Assembly: GCF_000224145.3 (NCBI RefSeq)
Contig: NC_020171.2
Location: 1,433,008 to 1,497,007 of the forward strand
Reading direction: 5' to 3'
Source: Ciona intestinalis
Lineage: Eukaryota; Chordata; Ascidiacea; Phlebobranchia; Cionidae
Length of the DNA: 64,000 nt
Of this stretch, positions 12,501 through 21,395 are shown piece by piece. How positions within the stretch are numbered: the stretch's first letter is position 1; every line of letters begins with the position of its first letter. Both the position numbers and the translations under genes were made by a program. The notes under the pieces are model-generated. The model worked only from the letters and a program-made list of their open reading frames with translations, made no database searches and was not told where the DNA came from.

Positions 12501-15500
12501 TACGAGTCGCTGTATATGTGACTTTGTAGGTGATTATTTTGGGGAATTTTTTTTTACTGTATGGCTATTTTATTTTAGTGTAATTTAGATAATTAATAAG
12601 TACTGGGTTAGGTTAGAGCATCTTGCCCAAAGACATGCATACACAATGGTAGCAACATCAAGCCTTGAACCTGTAAACTCTTGTCCAAGAGCAGGCTAAC
12701 CATTTTGTCACAGCGCTAGATAGTTTAAGAAATATAAGACTTAAAACAAACTGGGAATAACAAGGTTTAAGAGTGTTGTGTTGAAAAAATAATATTTTAT
12801 TGACTTTTTGGCTTACATTATTCAAAGATTTGATTGACGTTTAGTAAAAAATTATCTCTAAGTGTTAACTGTTATATGACCGAATTTTGTTACATCTATG
12901 GGATTATTTTGGGCAATGACGTCAAATAGAGACTGTATTAAACAAATTAAACGTAAATTGGTCAATAAAAATTTAACAGTCTTGCGAATTGATCAAAACA
13001 AGAATTTAAACGAAGTAAAATATAGGTGTCATCATACACTGGAGAAAACTAAGAGATTTTTATATATCACATTAAACTTTGGGTAAAATAATAATAATAT
13101 TTGTCGTTTCGATTACGGTAGCGAAGATTTAGAAATATTTTAAGCGAAAAGACAGGATATGGCGACAAAACAACAGTTGTTAAAACACGCTTACAGTTAA
13201 AAACATATTTACATTTAGGAAGAAAATAAGCGCGTCGCTACACCTATAAGTTTCGACTTACCTGATGTTACTATGTTTGAGTGTAACCATATCCCCGGTA
13301 ATATTAAACACATGAGGGTCAAGAAAGCAGCGCTGTCTTAAAGTCCCTTCCCATAGTTGTACAGCTACCACCCCGAATATAAAGAACACAAATGAACACA
13401 GCATAAGAACGTTGCCTAGCATAGGTAGTGTATCAAGTAGTAACATCACCAAAATTCTCATGTCTGGAAAATATAAAATGGCTTTAATAAGGTGTCTTGT
13501 TTTGTTTGTTTTTTTACCAAAATCTGGGGCGACATTGTTAGCATAAACATAGGTAACTAAATTGATTATTGTGGCGAATAGTGTATAATTTGGCTCTGCT
13601 TGTTTGTATAGACAAAAATCTGCACTGAGGTGTCAAACAAACGCACATAATATTTTATTCTAGTTTTAAAAATTTGGATTATATACTCCAGACACTCCTA
13701 TAGTGATGCCTAGTCTAGCTGTCACTGACTGCAATAGATATACAAATCAATACAATATTTATTAACTCATTAAAATAAATTACAAGTTTTTAAATGTTTT
13801 TGATCAGTCAGAATAATAATCAATACTATATACAATTTTACTCCCAAAAAAGAATTTCTATCATTTTTGACCCAGTTTAAATTTCGGGGAAAAATTTCTT
13901 ACATCAAATCTAGTATGTGTTTATTCTTGCATACATTATTCAAACTTACTTGGCACCCTATTTATTGCACGAAGAGGCCGTAACACGCGCACTGTGCGCA
14001 CTGATGTGAAATTCATGGTGTCTTCCATTTGAAGGGTGTACTCCAGCATTCTAACAATAGAAAAATATAAGGTTAAAAACTATTTGGGATGTGGGGGAAG
14101 ATGGGACAGCTTTAGCACATGAAAAATGACTTTTGGGGATGGGAAAAGCTAGACACCCGAGTCGAAATGAATAAATATGTCTGACCTAGATTTGGTGTAT
14201 AAGTTTAAATAGGGAAAGAAACTAGGTCATTCTGTTCACAATTGTTTCACTTGTGTTTCCCAATATTGCAATGAGACGGCTTGGGTAAACATGTTAATTT
14301 AGCTGTTTTAGTAACTTGAAACACTTGACAAAATACCCGTAGGTGTACCACTGATCCACTAACTAAATATAACTAGTATTGGGTTTCAAAACCACACACT
14401 CAGTACTTATAATTGATCTGTAAAGACCCAACACAGTTTAAAAACAATTTGAACTATAAAAAGTAGTTAGGATTTTCTCCTTTTTGGTATACAAGTCCCA
14501 GATGTATCATGTTGTGTTATATTTTGGTATGCCACTTTATTCTCAAAAACTTTTGGTTCTTGAGGTTTTTGTGGCAGCATAGAATAGCTTGTTATGCACA
14601 GAGCGTATCAAAAACATCAGCCAAGTTCAGGGCTACTGGTCTTGCTATGCAGAGGTATTTCAAATCGAGCATGAAGTATTGAGTGACTTAAGCAGTAGCA
14701 TAATGTGCATGAGGTATTCACATGACAAATTACACGAAATTTGATGCAAACATTGCTGCAAACTGGGCATTGCGTTATTTTAAACTAGACTTCACAAAAC
14801 ATTTTTTTTTGTTTACATGATTTTTTTCGATAATGCGATATTCACATGACGTATTACACGAAATTTGATGCAAAAATTGCTGCAAATGGGTCACTGCGTT
14901 ACTTTTAACCAGATTTCACAAAGGGTTAATACTTTTTTTCTTGACGTTATAATATGAAATTGATTATTGCTGAAAACTGACATCAGTCTATTTATTCAAA
15001 TAGAACAAAATGTAGTGTCTTATAATTTTAAATGACATAATACGTATATTATGGTGGGGTAATGGGCCAGTCCTGGCCTAAATTGGAGGACCTATGTCAT
15101 GCCACACTGTGGGACCTAAGCCACTTACAATAGACAAATAATTTTAAATCCCAATATATTTTAACTTACCCACAAAGGACAATAAAGAAATCCAATCTGT
15201 TCCATGCTTCCCCTAGATAACCAAGCTTTCCCCACACTCCCATTGCCAACATCTTAATCAGCATTTCCAGTGCGAAAAATGCAAACACAAAGTGGTCAAA
15301 CATCTGAAAAAGATTTTAACTGGAACTTTTATACAAAGACACATACAGACATCATTCATCCGTTTTTAAACTCCCAATCATATAGTAGTATGGGGAAAGA
15401 TAGGACACCTTTTCACTCTATTTTTTCATCTGTGATAGTAAACAAAGAACATTCAAAGAATTATAAAACCGTATCCTCACGACTCCCATAGACGATTAAT

Positions 15501-18500
15501 AATTGTTTAACAGGATATTTGGATATTATGTGCACATACCTCTAAAACCATGCATCTCTCCGACTCGCAGTGAAGTCCTGTTCTATGCTGGCATGGCTGG
15601 TATAATCCAAGCGTAACACAGTTGATAAGTATAACCAGCATACTCACTCTTTCAAACCATGTGAATATGGGAATAGTGTGTTAAGGGAATAAAAATCACG
15701 GTAAATGTTGTGTGTATGGCCAGTATGGGTATAAAAATATGTGTAAGTTAGGGGCATTAAAATTGGGTGTGAATACTATATACTACTGTGGGGTAAGACG
15801 GGACAACTGGGTGTAAATATTGTGTTAAAAGGTGTAAAAGTCTCTATGTAGTGTGGGGACATTAAAATTGGATGTAAATCCTGTGTATATGGGTGTGAAA
15901 GTAGATTATATAGTATTTGTTGTTTTGATATAAATTCATGCTGTATCATAATTGTGTGTTTTAAAATTACAACCAGGTTCAAGCAAGGGCTTTTTTTATT
16001 ACATGTTGCCTATACGTCGTTTAATTTCGACACGGGAGTAAAATATCCCGAAACACACCACTTCAAACGACAGGTCCTGCCTCAGAATTCCGACGTTAAT
16101 GCCTAGCTTGCATTTCGTTACATAATTTATGTTGCTACGTGTGCGTTTGGTTGTCGAATTCCGTGCCATTTATTTCCCCTTGGGCCTAATTCAGCGTGTA
16201 TTTCAATGTTGGTTCTATTACCTGTCGCTCGAAATTAGTACCGGGGTATCGGGTCTGCGCGTTGTTGCGATCTCCGATATACTGTATTTAAAGAGTCCTT
16301 AGGGACTCCACGTTCTATATCGGGAAAAACAAGGCAGGCACAGATGTCTTTACAATGTTACAATATAATCAAAATCGAATTGCAATTTATTTACTAGATT
16401 ATGTAAACGGCAATGCCCCGTTAAAGCATACACTAAGCCGCGGCCTACTAGACGTATCTCTAGTAGGCCGTGAGAAAGCTAATGTGGGGTTCACTAGACT
16501 AAAATAAAAAGTGACGCTAACTATTTTTAACAAAACGTATTTCACAAAATCACAATCTTATTCGTATTTAACTTTTACAGGTCGCGCAACGAGCCAAAAG
16601 CCACTGGAAAAGCTTCCAGCTCAATCGAAAAGTTGATTGATTACACCACAACACCCACTATAACATGGCACGGTTAGTGATCCATAAAACGCAACGTTTT
16701 TTTTTTGTAAATTTCAGCTTACAAGTGATTCATAGCAGACATTTAGGTTTAATTTAGACAGCATTCAAAAACAATGGAAAATTTTCCGCTTAAAAATGTA
16801 TTGTTCTTAATTAGGGGAGTGAACATGTTTGTTTTACAATCGAATTTGTGTTAAAAGCGGTAGAAAGTCAATTTAAAGTCGCACGATTTAAATACGGGAA
16901 CTTTTTTAACTGAAGCGGATTGTAGAGGCCAAAATAACAACGCACCAAAATAACAATACGCACGACCCATTTGGTAGTAAACACTACGAGAAAATAAAAA
17001 GAAAAGGTGACCCATCCCCCCCTAGCCTACCATACATATACACCTTATCCTACTATCGGGAATCAAAGCGACAAATCAACTTGATCGGTTTTGACAGTCG
17101 TGACTGATCGGAACAAATTAATCTTCCTGTCACGGCGCGGTAAACTGATGTTAACGCTTTTTGCTCCGAATACTGTCAGATTTTTGGTCTTGGTGTTTCG
17201 ATTAACACTTTGATAAAGCCGCACCGGCCACGGAAAATGGCGTTCTTCGATTTTTTCATTACGTCATCAGTTTGACGTAATACCGACACAAATATAACGG
17301 TAATTAATTTGTATGCGATCTGTTTTGGGGTGATTTATGTAAAATGCGCACAACGTAGCGAGTTTTTGCGAAATCATAATGTATAAACATGGTTATGGTT
17401 TAGGAGTCTTGAAATGATAGCGATATTTTGTTTTGTTGTAGCTTACTTGAATCCTACTATATATATAGTAGGGTGGAGGAAGATGGGACACCTTTGTATT
17501 CTATTTTCTCGTCCCATATGACAGTAACCGAAGAACAGTCAAAGAATTATAAAAACGTATCCTCACGACTCCCATAGACCGTTGTTGGTTGTTTAAAACA
17601 AGATCAGGATATTTAGATATTACGCGATAAAGGTGTCCCTTCTTCCCCCACCCTACTATATTTTAGAATGTTGTAACCCACTAAAATCCACAAAGTAATT
17701 AATTTAAATAGTTGAATTGTAAAAGTAATAAATAAATAATATTGTATAGTACGAAAGATGGGACAGCAATGAAAACTCTAAGAATTATAAAACCGTATCT
17801 TCACGACTCCAAAATGTCGTTACCAATTGTTTAAAACACGATCATGATATTTGGGTATTATGTGCTAAAGGTGTCCCGTCTTCCCCCACCCTACTATGTT
17901 TAAACAATTTGTTTTGACCATAATGTATACATGACATATGGGAGTTTAAAATTCGACCAGTTTGGCAGCTATGTCAGTTACTCTGGTTTGTTTTATTCAT
18001 AAGCCCAGTCATTATGGCGAATTTTGCTCTGACGTTTCAACCCGCCTACTCGTTTGCCGCAGTAACGAAGCATGAGTGATCGTGTTCAACGAAATTCGGG
18101 TTTGTTATTGTTATATGATTTCATTCTCTTGTTCTCTTGTATCGTTCGTTTTAGTAGAAAACAAAAAAAACGTTTACAAAAAAAAAACATTCCCACGACT
18201 AAAAATGAGCGTTGTTAATTTTCAAAATACGTTGAGGAATATTAGATTTAGGCGCTATCGGTATATCTATTTTACCCCACAGTACTATACTACAGTCAAC
18301 GTTGTTTAAACACAGTGCGGTTTATAAACCCATAAAGCTATTCAAGCGTGAAGCCGGAATTGTGCAAAACGCGCCAATTTCAGTAATTTAATAAACCGAT
18401 GAAAGATCTGTATCAAACACAACGTTTACGTGATTTGTGAAGGCAGACCAACGTGCCGCCGGCTAAGTTTGTATTGAAGTTTCCAGTTACTTCGGGGCTT

Positions 18501-19465
18501 CATAATATTCGGGACTATTTAATTTAAATGTATAAACTTTGTATAAGGCAGTTATACTTAAGAATCGGTGTGTTTGATTTAGCAGCTATATTTGATCTAA
18601 ATGAAAGGATGAATAGATTTAACTTCGCGTAGCGGGGCAATGACGGTTGTAATAACACGGGTATTCTGTTTCATACACCCTGTGCCCGCTTACAAGTTAC
18701 GACGCATATAACTTTGCTTTGTAACTTAGATATATAGCAGGGCGGGAGAAGACGGGACACCTTTAGCACAAAATATCCTGATCGTGTTTTAAACAATTAA
18801 CAACGGTCTATGGGAGTCGTGACGATACGGTTTTATAATTCTTTAGATTTTCTTTGTACTAAAGAAGCTGAGAAAACAGAATAAAAAGGTGTTCCGTCTT
18901 ACCCCGACCATATATGTAATACAAAATGCGATGGTTAAGCACGTTGCTTTTTAAGAACGATTGAATGCAACTTTTTTTTCCTCGCTTGGCCGTGCAACGA
19001 AAGTCATTATAAAATGCGATCGTTAAACCAGTTGTTTTTTTAGGGTTTTTGACATGTGCGTATTACTCTGCATGTTAATGGCGTACTTTCGGGTAATAAT
19101 CGTTTCTTGCCACAAGTGACAAGGGGACAAAGGCATTTGATTAATGAAACGCCCCACCGGTGATGTAAATTACAGCGAAATTGGTGTGTCTGTTAGCCCT
19201 ATGCTTACACAGAGTTCATTAATAATTTAAATCTAAAAGCTACACAGACGTGAAAAGGATATGGGTTCGCCACCATCCGTAAGCACCAGATCCTCGGGAC
19301 GCTCGTCTGTTTCAGCGATAATAGGACCACAGGGTAAAGAGCAGGGAAGAGAGGCCCTTCATAGCTTCTCCCCGAGTCCTCGTCCTCGGATCCGTCCTTT
19401 TTCGTGTCCTCCGGACTGTCGTCTTCTGATCTGCTTTGGAAAGCAACCGTTTTTCCGCTTTCCAT
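1..19465 (-). CDS. CACNA1G/H/I-like (Cav3): T-type (Cav3) voltage-gated calcium channel alpha-1 subunit, 5' two-thirds
   Basis: Pore-forming subunit of a low-voltage-activated calcium channel in the plasma membrane. Twenty-six exons, read on the minus strand, join without a frameshift for 4172 coding bases (about 1390 codons) and run off the left edge inside domain III S1. The assignment to Cav3 rather than Cav1/2 rests on the domain II pore TQEDWN, the domain I pore LEGWVD, the S6-linker [11 protein letters not shown], the S4 helices [17 protein letters not shown] and [16 protein letters not shown], and a poly-His tract in the I-II linker. The chosen start is the ATG at 19465, the first in frame after an upstream stop; it gives a short acidic N-terminus followed by [11 protein letters not shown], matching the family. 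A longer N-terminus through an unseen upstream exon cannot be excluded. Which vertebrate paralogue it matches is not decidable here; an ascidian probably has one Cav3. Confidence 0.96.
160..330 (+). repeat. Short repeat family A (about 70-bp unit), two or more decayed units
   Basis: Units contain GTGTCTTCTTATACACC, then a short gap, then GGTGTATTCATACACC and CTCATGCTCACTGTCGAG. Inverted motifs (GGTGTAT/ATACACC) recur inside each unit. The same family recurs across the window, often as two or three tandem units, in introns and between genes. Confidence 0.6.
560..900 (-). repeat. SINE-like 3' tails, two decayed pieces
   Basis: Two inverted pieces of the SINE-like tail (GAATGTAACTTATTTATCCTC, then GTCGTTAT and TTTTATACACCTTGTG) lie in the intron between Cav3 exons 24 and 25. 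The tRNA-like head is missing from both. Confidence 0.55.
1098..1182 (+). repeat. 75-bp repeat family B, one unit
   Basis: Contains GACCAATAAGCCTACATCCC and GAAGACCTCACCCTCATAGA. The same unit is present in tandem in DLG5 intron 4 (49189-49370). Confidence 0.6.
1360..1565 (+). repeat. Short repeat family A, about three tandem units
   Basis: Three units with GAGCATGAGGTGTATGAATA and GTATAAGAAGACAC, ending in a shorter doubled piece (CAACTCGACGGCGAGCAT repeated at about 1535-1570) that almost touches the donor of Cav3 exon 22. Confidence 0.6.
4066..5942 (-). CDS. Cav3 exons 14-18: domain II S1-S6
   Basis: Coding segments: 5799-5942, 5395-5546, 4850-5044, 4497-4614 and 4066-4221. They encode S1 ([20 protein letters not shown]), S2-S3 ([29 protein letters not shown]), S4 ([19 protein letters not shown]) with S5 ([18 protein letters not shown]), the turret start [14 protein letters not shown], then the pore [15 protein letters not shown] (E near residue 954) and S6 ([21 protein letters not shown]). 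This is close to the vertebrate Cav3 sequence throughout. All joins are in phase (0, 2, 2, 0, 0). A decayed copy of the S3 exon end lies between exons 15 and 16. Confidence 0.97.
4270..4470 (+). repeat. Short repeat family A, about three tandem units
   Basis: Units with ACACATGGTGTATTTATACA and CTCATGCTCACTGTCAAG fill most of the intron between Cav3 exons 17 and 18. Confidence 0.6.
5118..5158 (-). pseudogene. Relic of a duplicated Cav3 domain II S3 exon end with donor
   Basis: On the minus strand this reads TTTGACGCACTAACTTTCAT, then TATGAG and gtaatg. It parallels the true exon 15 end, which reads TTCGACGCACTTATTGTCAT, then AATAAG and gtaagg at 5395-5430. Upstream similarity stops within a few dozen bases and no acceptor is visible, so it looks like a decayed partial duplication and not a usable exon. 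Confidence 0.5.
5640..5745 (+). repeat. SINE-like 3' tail fragment
   Basis: Reads AAAGTGGTAACTTGTAAGC and GCACAAGGTGTATAAAACAG, the tail of the tRNA-headed family. It lies in the intron between Cav3 exons 14 and 15. Confidence 0.5.
6257..8000 (-). CDS. Cav3 exons 10-13: I-II cytoplasmic linker with poly-His tract
   Basis: Coding segments: 7834-8000, 7360-7621, 6892-7112 and 6257-6447. Exon 10 is strongly basic (KLKKK, KKKKK) and then encodes HL, ten histidines, YH (about residues 500-513). Exons 11-13 are hydrophilic, Ser/Thr/Pro-rich and poorly conserved, as expected for this linker, and include a cysteine cluster ([12 protein letters not shown]). Each boundary has a good acceptor and donor and the frame stays open throughout. 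The low conservation makes exon 11 (acceptor after 7622) and exon 12 the least certain, although phases 1, 2 and 1 match on both sides. Confidence 0.85.
6555..6830 (+). repeat. tRNA-headed SINE-like element, near full length
   Basis: The head CAGTGGCAGAGTGGTTAGTA resembles a pol III A box, and GGGTTCAAGTTC resembles a B box. The body has AGACACCTAATGGCAATTCC and AACCCAGAGGTCACTAATGG, and the tail has AGAACACTCGTGTGACAATG. It lies in the intron between Cav3 exons 12 and 13, antisense to the gene. Confidence 0.65.
8010..8145 (+). repeat. Short repeat family A, two tandem units
   Basis: Two units with CATGGGTGTCTTCTTATACACC lie between Cav3 exons 9 and 10. Confidence 0.6.
8230..13463 (-). CDS. 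Cav3 exons 5-9: domain I S5, pore, S6 and start of I-II linker
   Basis: Coding segments: 13262-13463, 10269-10471, 9948-10069, 8816-8908 and 8230-8447. Exon 5 gives S5 ([32 protein letters not shown]). Exons 6 and 7 give the long cysteine-containing extracellular turret typical of T-type channels and [15 protein letters not shown]. Exon 8 holds the selectivity-filter glutamate in [17 protein letters not shown] (E near residue 367), the first E of the T-type EEDD ring. Exon 9 gives S6 ([19 protein letters not shown]) and continues into [19 protein letters not shown], the proximal I-II linker known in mammalian Cav3 as the gating brake. All joins are in phase. Confidence 0.96.
8965..9463 (+). 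mobile_element. MITE copy whose 5' part is tandemly triplicated
   Basis: Three nearly identical head-to-tail units of about 139-140 bases (8965-9104, 9105-9243, 9244-9382) each contain ATACCAAAACTGGCAAAACA, the MITE 5' end and its middle up to CTCCCATAGACCGT. Only the last unit is followed by the MITE 3' half, ending at CCACCCTAATATA. The unit includes about 20 bases of non-MITE flank, so the triplication happened after insertion. It lies between Cav3 exons 7 and 8. Confidence 0.75.
9590..9895 (+). repeat. Repeat family C fragment followed by SINE-like tail
   Basis: 9590-9715 carries the family C signature (AACATCAGTTGTTAAAACAC). 9840-9890 ends in GCCCGGCCACGCAAGCTGGG and a GTTACATTCATT tail. 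Both are decayed. Confidence 0.45.
10472..13261 (-). other. Long Cav3 intron between exons 5 and 6: repeats, no gene
   Basis: 2.8 kb. It holds a SINE-like body at about 10590-10680 (plus strand), a family C piece at about 11285-11370, a CRE-palindrome tandem at 12058-12165, an inverted SINE-like copy at about 12475-12720, and a family C copy at about 13105-13245. The remaining sequence is AT-rich and I see no coding exon in it. Confidence 0.6.
13950..19465 (-). CDS. Cav3 exons 1-4: N-terminus and domain I S1-S4
   Basis: Coding segments: 19263-19465, 15540-15660, 15170-15303 and 13950-14050. Exon 1 encodes the cytoplasmic N-terminus (acidic, [18 protein letters not shown]) and ends in VANP. 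Exon 2 begins [19 protein letters not shown] (S1). Exon 3 carries S2-S3 ([27 protein letters not shown]). Exon 4 carries S4, with arginines spaced every third residue in [16 protein letters not shown]. The intron after exon 1 is 3.6 kb with AT-AC ends; the others have GT-AG ends. Exon joins are in phase (2, 0, 2, 1). The intron between exons 2 and 3 is only 236 bases and is largely filled by a MITE. Confidence 0.95.
14088..14153 (+). mobile_element. Decayed MITE fragment
   Basis: GTGGGGGAAGATGGGACAGC and TTTAGCACATGA are recognisable, with an incomplete partner end (AAAAGCTAGACACC). It lies in the intron between Cav3 exons 3 and 4. Confidence 0.5.
15052..15128 (+). repeat. Fragment of repeat D (shared with the non-LTR element 3' tail)
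   Basis: Reads GTAATGGGCCAGTCCTGGCC and GGACCTAAGCCACTTACAAT. It matches the sequence just after the non-LTR coding remnant (37565-37660) and pieces at about 60000-60075. Inverted copies are at 4661-4745 and 63305-63375. Confidence 0.5.
15381..15534 (+). mobile_element. MITE inserted next to the Cav3 exon 2 donor
   Basis: Starts TATAGTAGTATGGGGAAAGA and keeps the middle (AAAGAATTATAAAACCGTAT) and GGATATTTGGATATTATGTG, but lacks the 3' terminal repeat. Its last recognisable bases lie about five bases from the splice donor of Cav3 exon 2 (intron base 15539). Confidence 0.7.
16441..16470. other. Perfect 12-bp inverted repeat (hairpin)
   Basis: Arms CGGCCTACTAGA (16441-16452) and TCTAGTAGGCCG (16459-16470) are exact complements separated by six bases, inside Cav3 intron 1. 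Surrounding bases are more GC-rich than the rest of the intron. Function unknown. Confidence 0.7.
17157..17222 (+). repeat. 65-bp segment repeated inverted at 7726-7788
   Basis: GCTTTTTGCTCCGAATACTG ... TTAACACTTTGATAAAGC matches the reverse complement of 7726-7788 with a handful of differences. Both copies are intronic in Cav3 (introns 1 and 10). Confidence 0.65.
17464..17660 (+). mobile_element. MITE, full-length copy (197 bp)
   Basis: Terminal inverted repeats of about 30 bases: TATAGTAGGGTGGAGGAAGA at the left, and its complement ending CCACCCTACTATA at the right. The middle has TAAAAACGTATCCTCACGAC and CCATAGACCGTTG. No coding capacity. TA dinucleotides at both ends are compatible with a TA target site. 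It lies in Cav3 intron 1. Confidence 0.8.
17745..17897 (+). mobile_element. MITE, partial copy
   Basis: The 3' terminal repeat (CGTCTTCCCCCACCCTACTA) and middle are intact. The left end is abbreviated (TATAGTACGAAAGATGGGAC), consistent with an internal deletion. Confidence 0.7.
18600..18720 (-). repeat. SINE-like tail, inverted
   Basis: Contains AATGACGGTTGTAATAACAC and CATACACCCTGTGCCCGC, the family tail in reverse, in Cav3 intron 1. Confidence 0.55.
18733..18912 (+). mobile_element. MITE, near full length, diverged
   Basis: Starts TATAGCAGGGCGGGAGAAGA and ends CGTCTTACCCCGACCATATA. The internal order is inverted relative to the 17464 copy (AACAACGGTCTATGGGAGTC precedes GGTTTTATAATTCTTTA). 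Confidence 0.7.
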
Positions 19466-19984
19466 TTTCGAAGACAAGGTTTGAGAAATATTTATTCCGT
19501 CAGCTTCGTTGGTGTTCCCAACCCGAGATCGTTTTCGTCTTCTTTCAGCATTCCTTACTGCCCTAAACCTGCGAGCAATGCCGGTAAAATTTATTTAAAA
19601 TACTCAAAACGTTCCAATACTCTAAAAGAAAATGTCGCCAGTTACAAAAAAGTATGTATTTTTATAACATTTTCAGTGAACTTTTTATTAAGTTTTATTA
19701 AGTTCTGCGTCTACACAACTTCCAAGGCAAGATTAAATGCTGGCGATGGTGTTTTATTGCCTTGCGTGTGGACCTTGTATAAAAATGCTATAAAAACAAT
19801 ACCGAGTTACAATAACAGCATTTCCTTACACTGCATATTAATGAGATACTTATGTGTTTGTTCAATCTGATGATAAACCACTGTACTAAAAGGCCAACGG
19901 CGATTTGAAATTAACTAATAAGTCTATTACACTGAACTTTTCATATTTTCCCAATTTGTTTTGGTAAACGCATGATTAATTCGG

Positions 19985-20144
19985 TATAGTAGGGAGGGGG
20001 AGGGCACCTTTAGCACATAATATCAAAATATCCTGCGGTCGTGTTTGAGGAACGCGGTTTTATAATTCTTTGAATTTCCTTTGTTTGCTACGAAATCAGA
20101 CGAGAAAATAAAAGGTAAAGGTGTCCTATCTTCTCCCAGCATAC
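19985..20144 (+). mobile_element. MITE, partial copy upstream of Cav3
   Basis: Starts TATAGTAGGGAGGGGGAGGG and ends GGTGTCCTATCTTCTCCCAG, with a deleted middle. It lies about 0.5 kb upstream of the Cav3 start codon. Confidence 0.65.
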
Positions 20145-20202
20145 ATTCGAAAATTATAGAACCAGTGTAGTATATACTAACTAAGTTCGTTATATATTGA
20201 CA

Positions 20203-20400
20203 TATAGTAGGGTTGGAGAAGATGGGACACCTTTTCATTCTTTTTTCTCGTCCTATTTGTCAGTAAACAATAATAATTAAAAAAAAATAAAAAAATGTAT
20301 CCTTACGATTCCCATAGACCGTTGTTAATTGTTTAAAACACGATCAGGATGTTTAGATATTATGTGCTAAAGGTGTCCCATCTTTCCCCACCCTACTATA
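20203..20400 (+). mobile_element. MITE, full-length copy (198 bp)
   Basis: Both terminal repeats are present (TATAGTAGGGTTGGAGAAGA and CTTTCCCCACCCTACTATA), with the usual middle. Only about 60 bases separate it from the previous copy. Confidence 0.8.
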
Positions 20401-21229
20401 TATGTTTATTTGACCTCTCGCTGCAAACTGCGTTGCATACGATGCTGCGTATATATACTAAAGTGTAGACTACGCTTCGCTTTAATAAAAGTTTTTTTTA
20501 TTTCGTGATAATCAGACTGATAAGTCTAAAGACTTCTTGCTGTGCATTCGGTATACCGACGTACATGTATATACTGCTGTGATACGTATATTTAAACAGT
20601 ACACTATACATAGCTTTTGAACAAAATTCTGTATATAACCTGATCTATCATATGTATATATATAGTGAAACTCGAGGTTTTCTTTTGCGCAAAATAGCTG
20701 ACAGTGCTGCAAACGTGAATTAGATTACGAGTGTTTTCAAGCGCCTTGTCGTTTCTTCACCAGACCGCAACGAAATACCGGTTATAACGTTCTCTGGTTG
20801 CTTTTTGATGCCTGGTTGGCCATTTGTCAAGTAGCACTTAAGCAGAAACACGCTACCGTGTTAGTTTTGCGGTATATGAGATGTTTATCAGCGAAAAATA
20901 TAGCCAGCAGTTAGTAGAAACGAGTTACCTATATCGCCTGTCAGTCGATTCTTCGCACTCGATTTACTGTAACTGCTAAAGGGGATTTCGGACTCGCGGT
21001 AAAAAGAGATTACGCTTAAACTGAAGTTGTGTTCTCGCTGCTACCCGTCGATCGCTAGAAACTGTCGTGCACCTAATTTTTTGCGCATTTTTCGCATAAT
21101 CGGTATTTCTTTTTCACTTGTGTTAGGAAATCTAAATTATTGTTTTTGTTCTTAATCGTATTTGTTCAGTATTTTCGCACTAGAGCATATCTTCAAATAG
21201 GAGACTTTCACTTTACATAAAACTCGTTA

Positions 21230-21395
21230 AGTACCGTGGGGTAAGATGGATACCGTTAACACCTAATATCCCATATTTCCCGATAACTTTCATTCAGAAT
21301 CTGCAGGTAAACACTTCTGCAAATATTCCGTTTACTATACCAAATGGAACTATAAAAAAGAATGAAAATGTCTCATCTTACCCCACCCTACTATC
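21230..21395 (+). mobile_element. MITE variant 2
   Basis: Left end AGTACCGTGGGGTAAGATGG and ATACCGTTAACACC, right end CATCTTACCCCACCCTACTA. It shares its ends and layout with the main family but has a distinct GGATACCGTTA motif, also seen at 28031 and 28609. Confidence 0.6.

Larger units (their letters stand above)
15661..19262 (-). other. Cav3 intron 1, AT-AC (U12-type)
   Basis: On the minus strand the intron begins ATATCCTTTT directly after GCGAACCC and ends in ...CATATTCAC before ATGGTTTGAAAG. A CCCTTAAC branch-site match lies about 19 bases before the AC end (15680-15689). These are the hallmarks of the minor spliceosome. No GT-AG alternative joins VANP to WFERVSM in frame. The intron carries three MITE copies, a SINE-like tail, a perfect hairpin and a CRE-like inverted repeat. 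Confidence 0.9.

Noticed and set aside
19261..19870. Plus-strand ORFs of 101 and 144 codons upstream of Cav3.
   Set aside because: The first is antisense to Cav3 exon 1 and the second has no splice context or family similarity.
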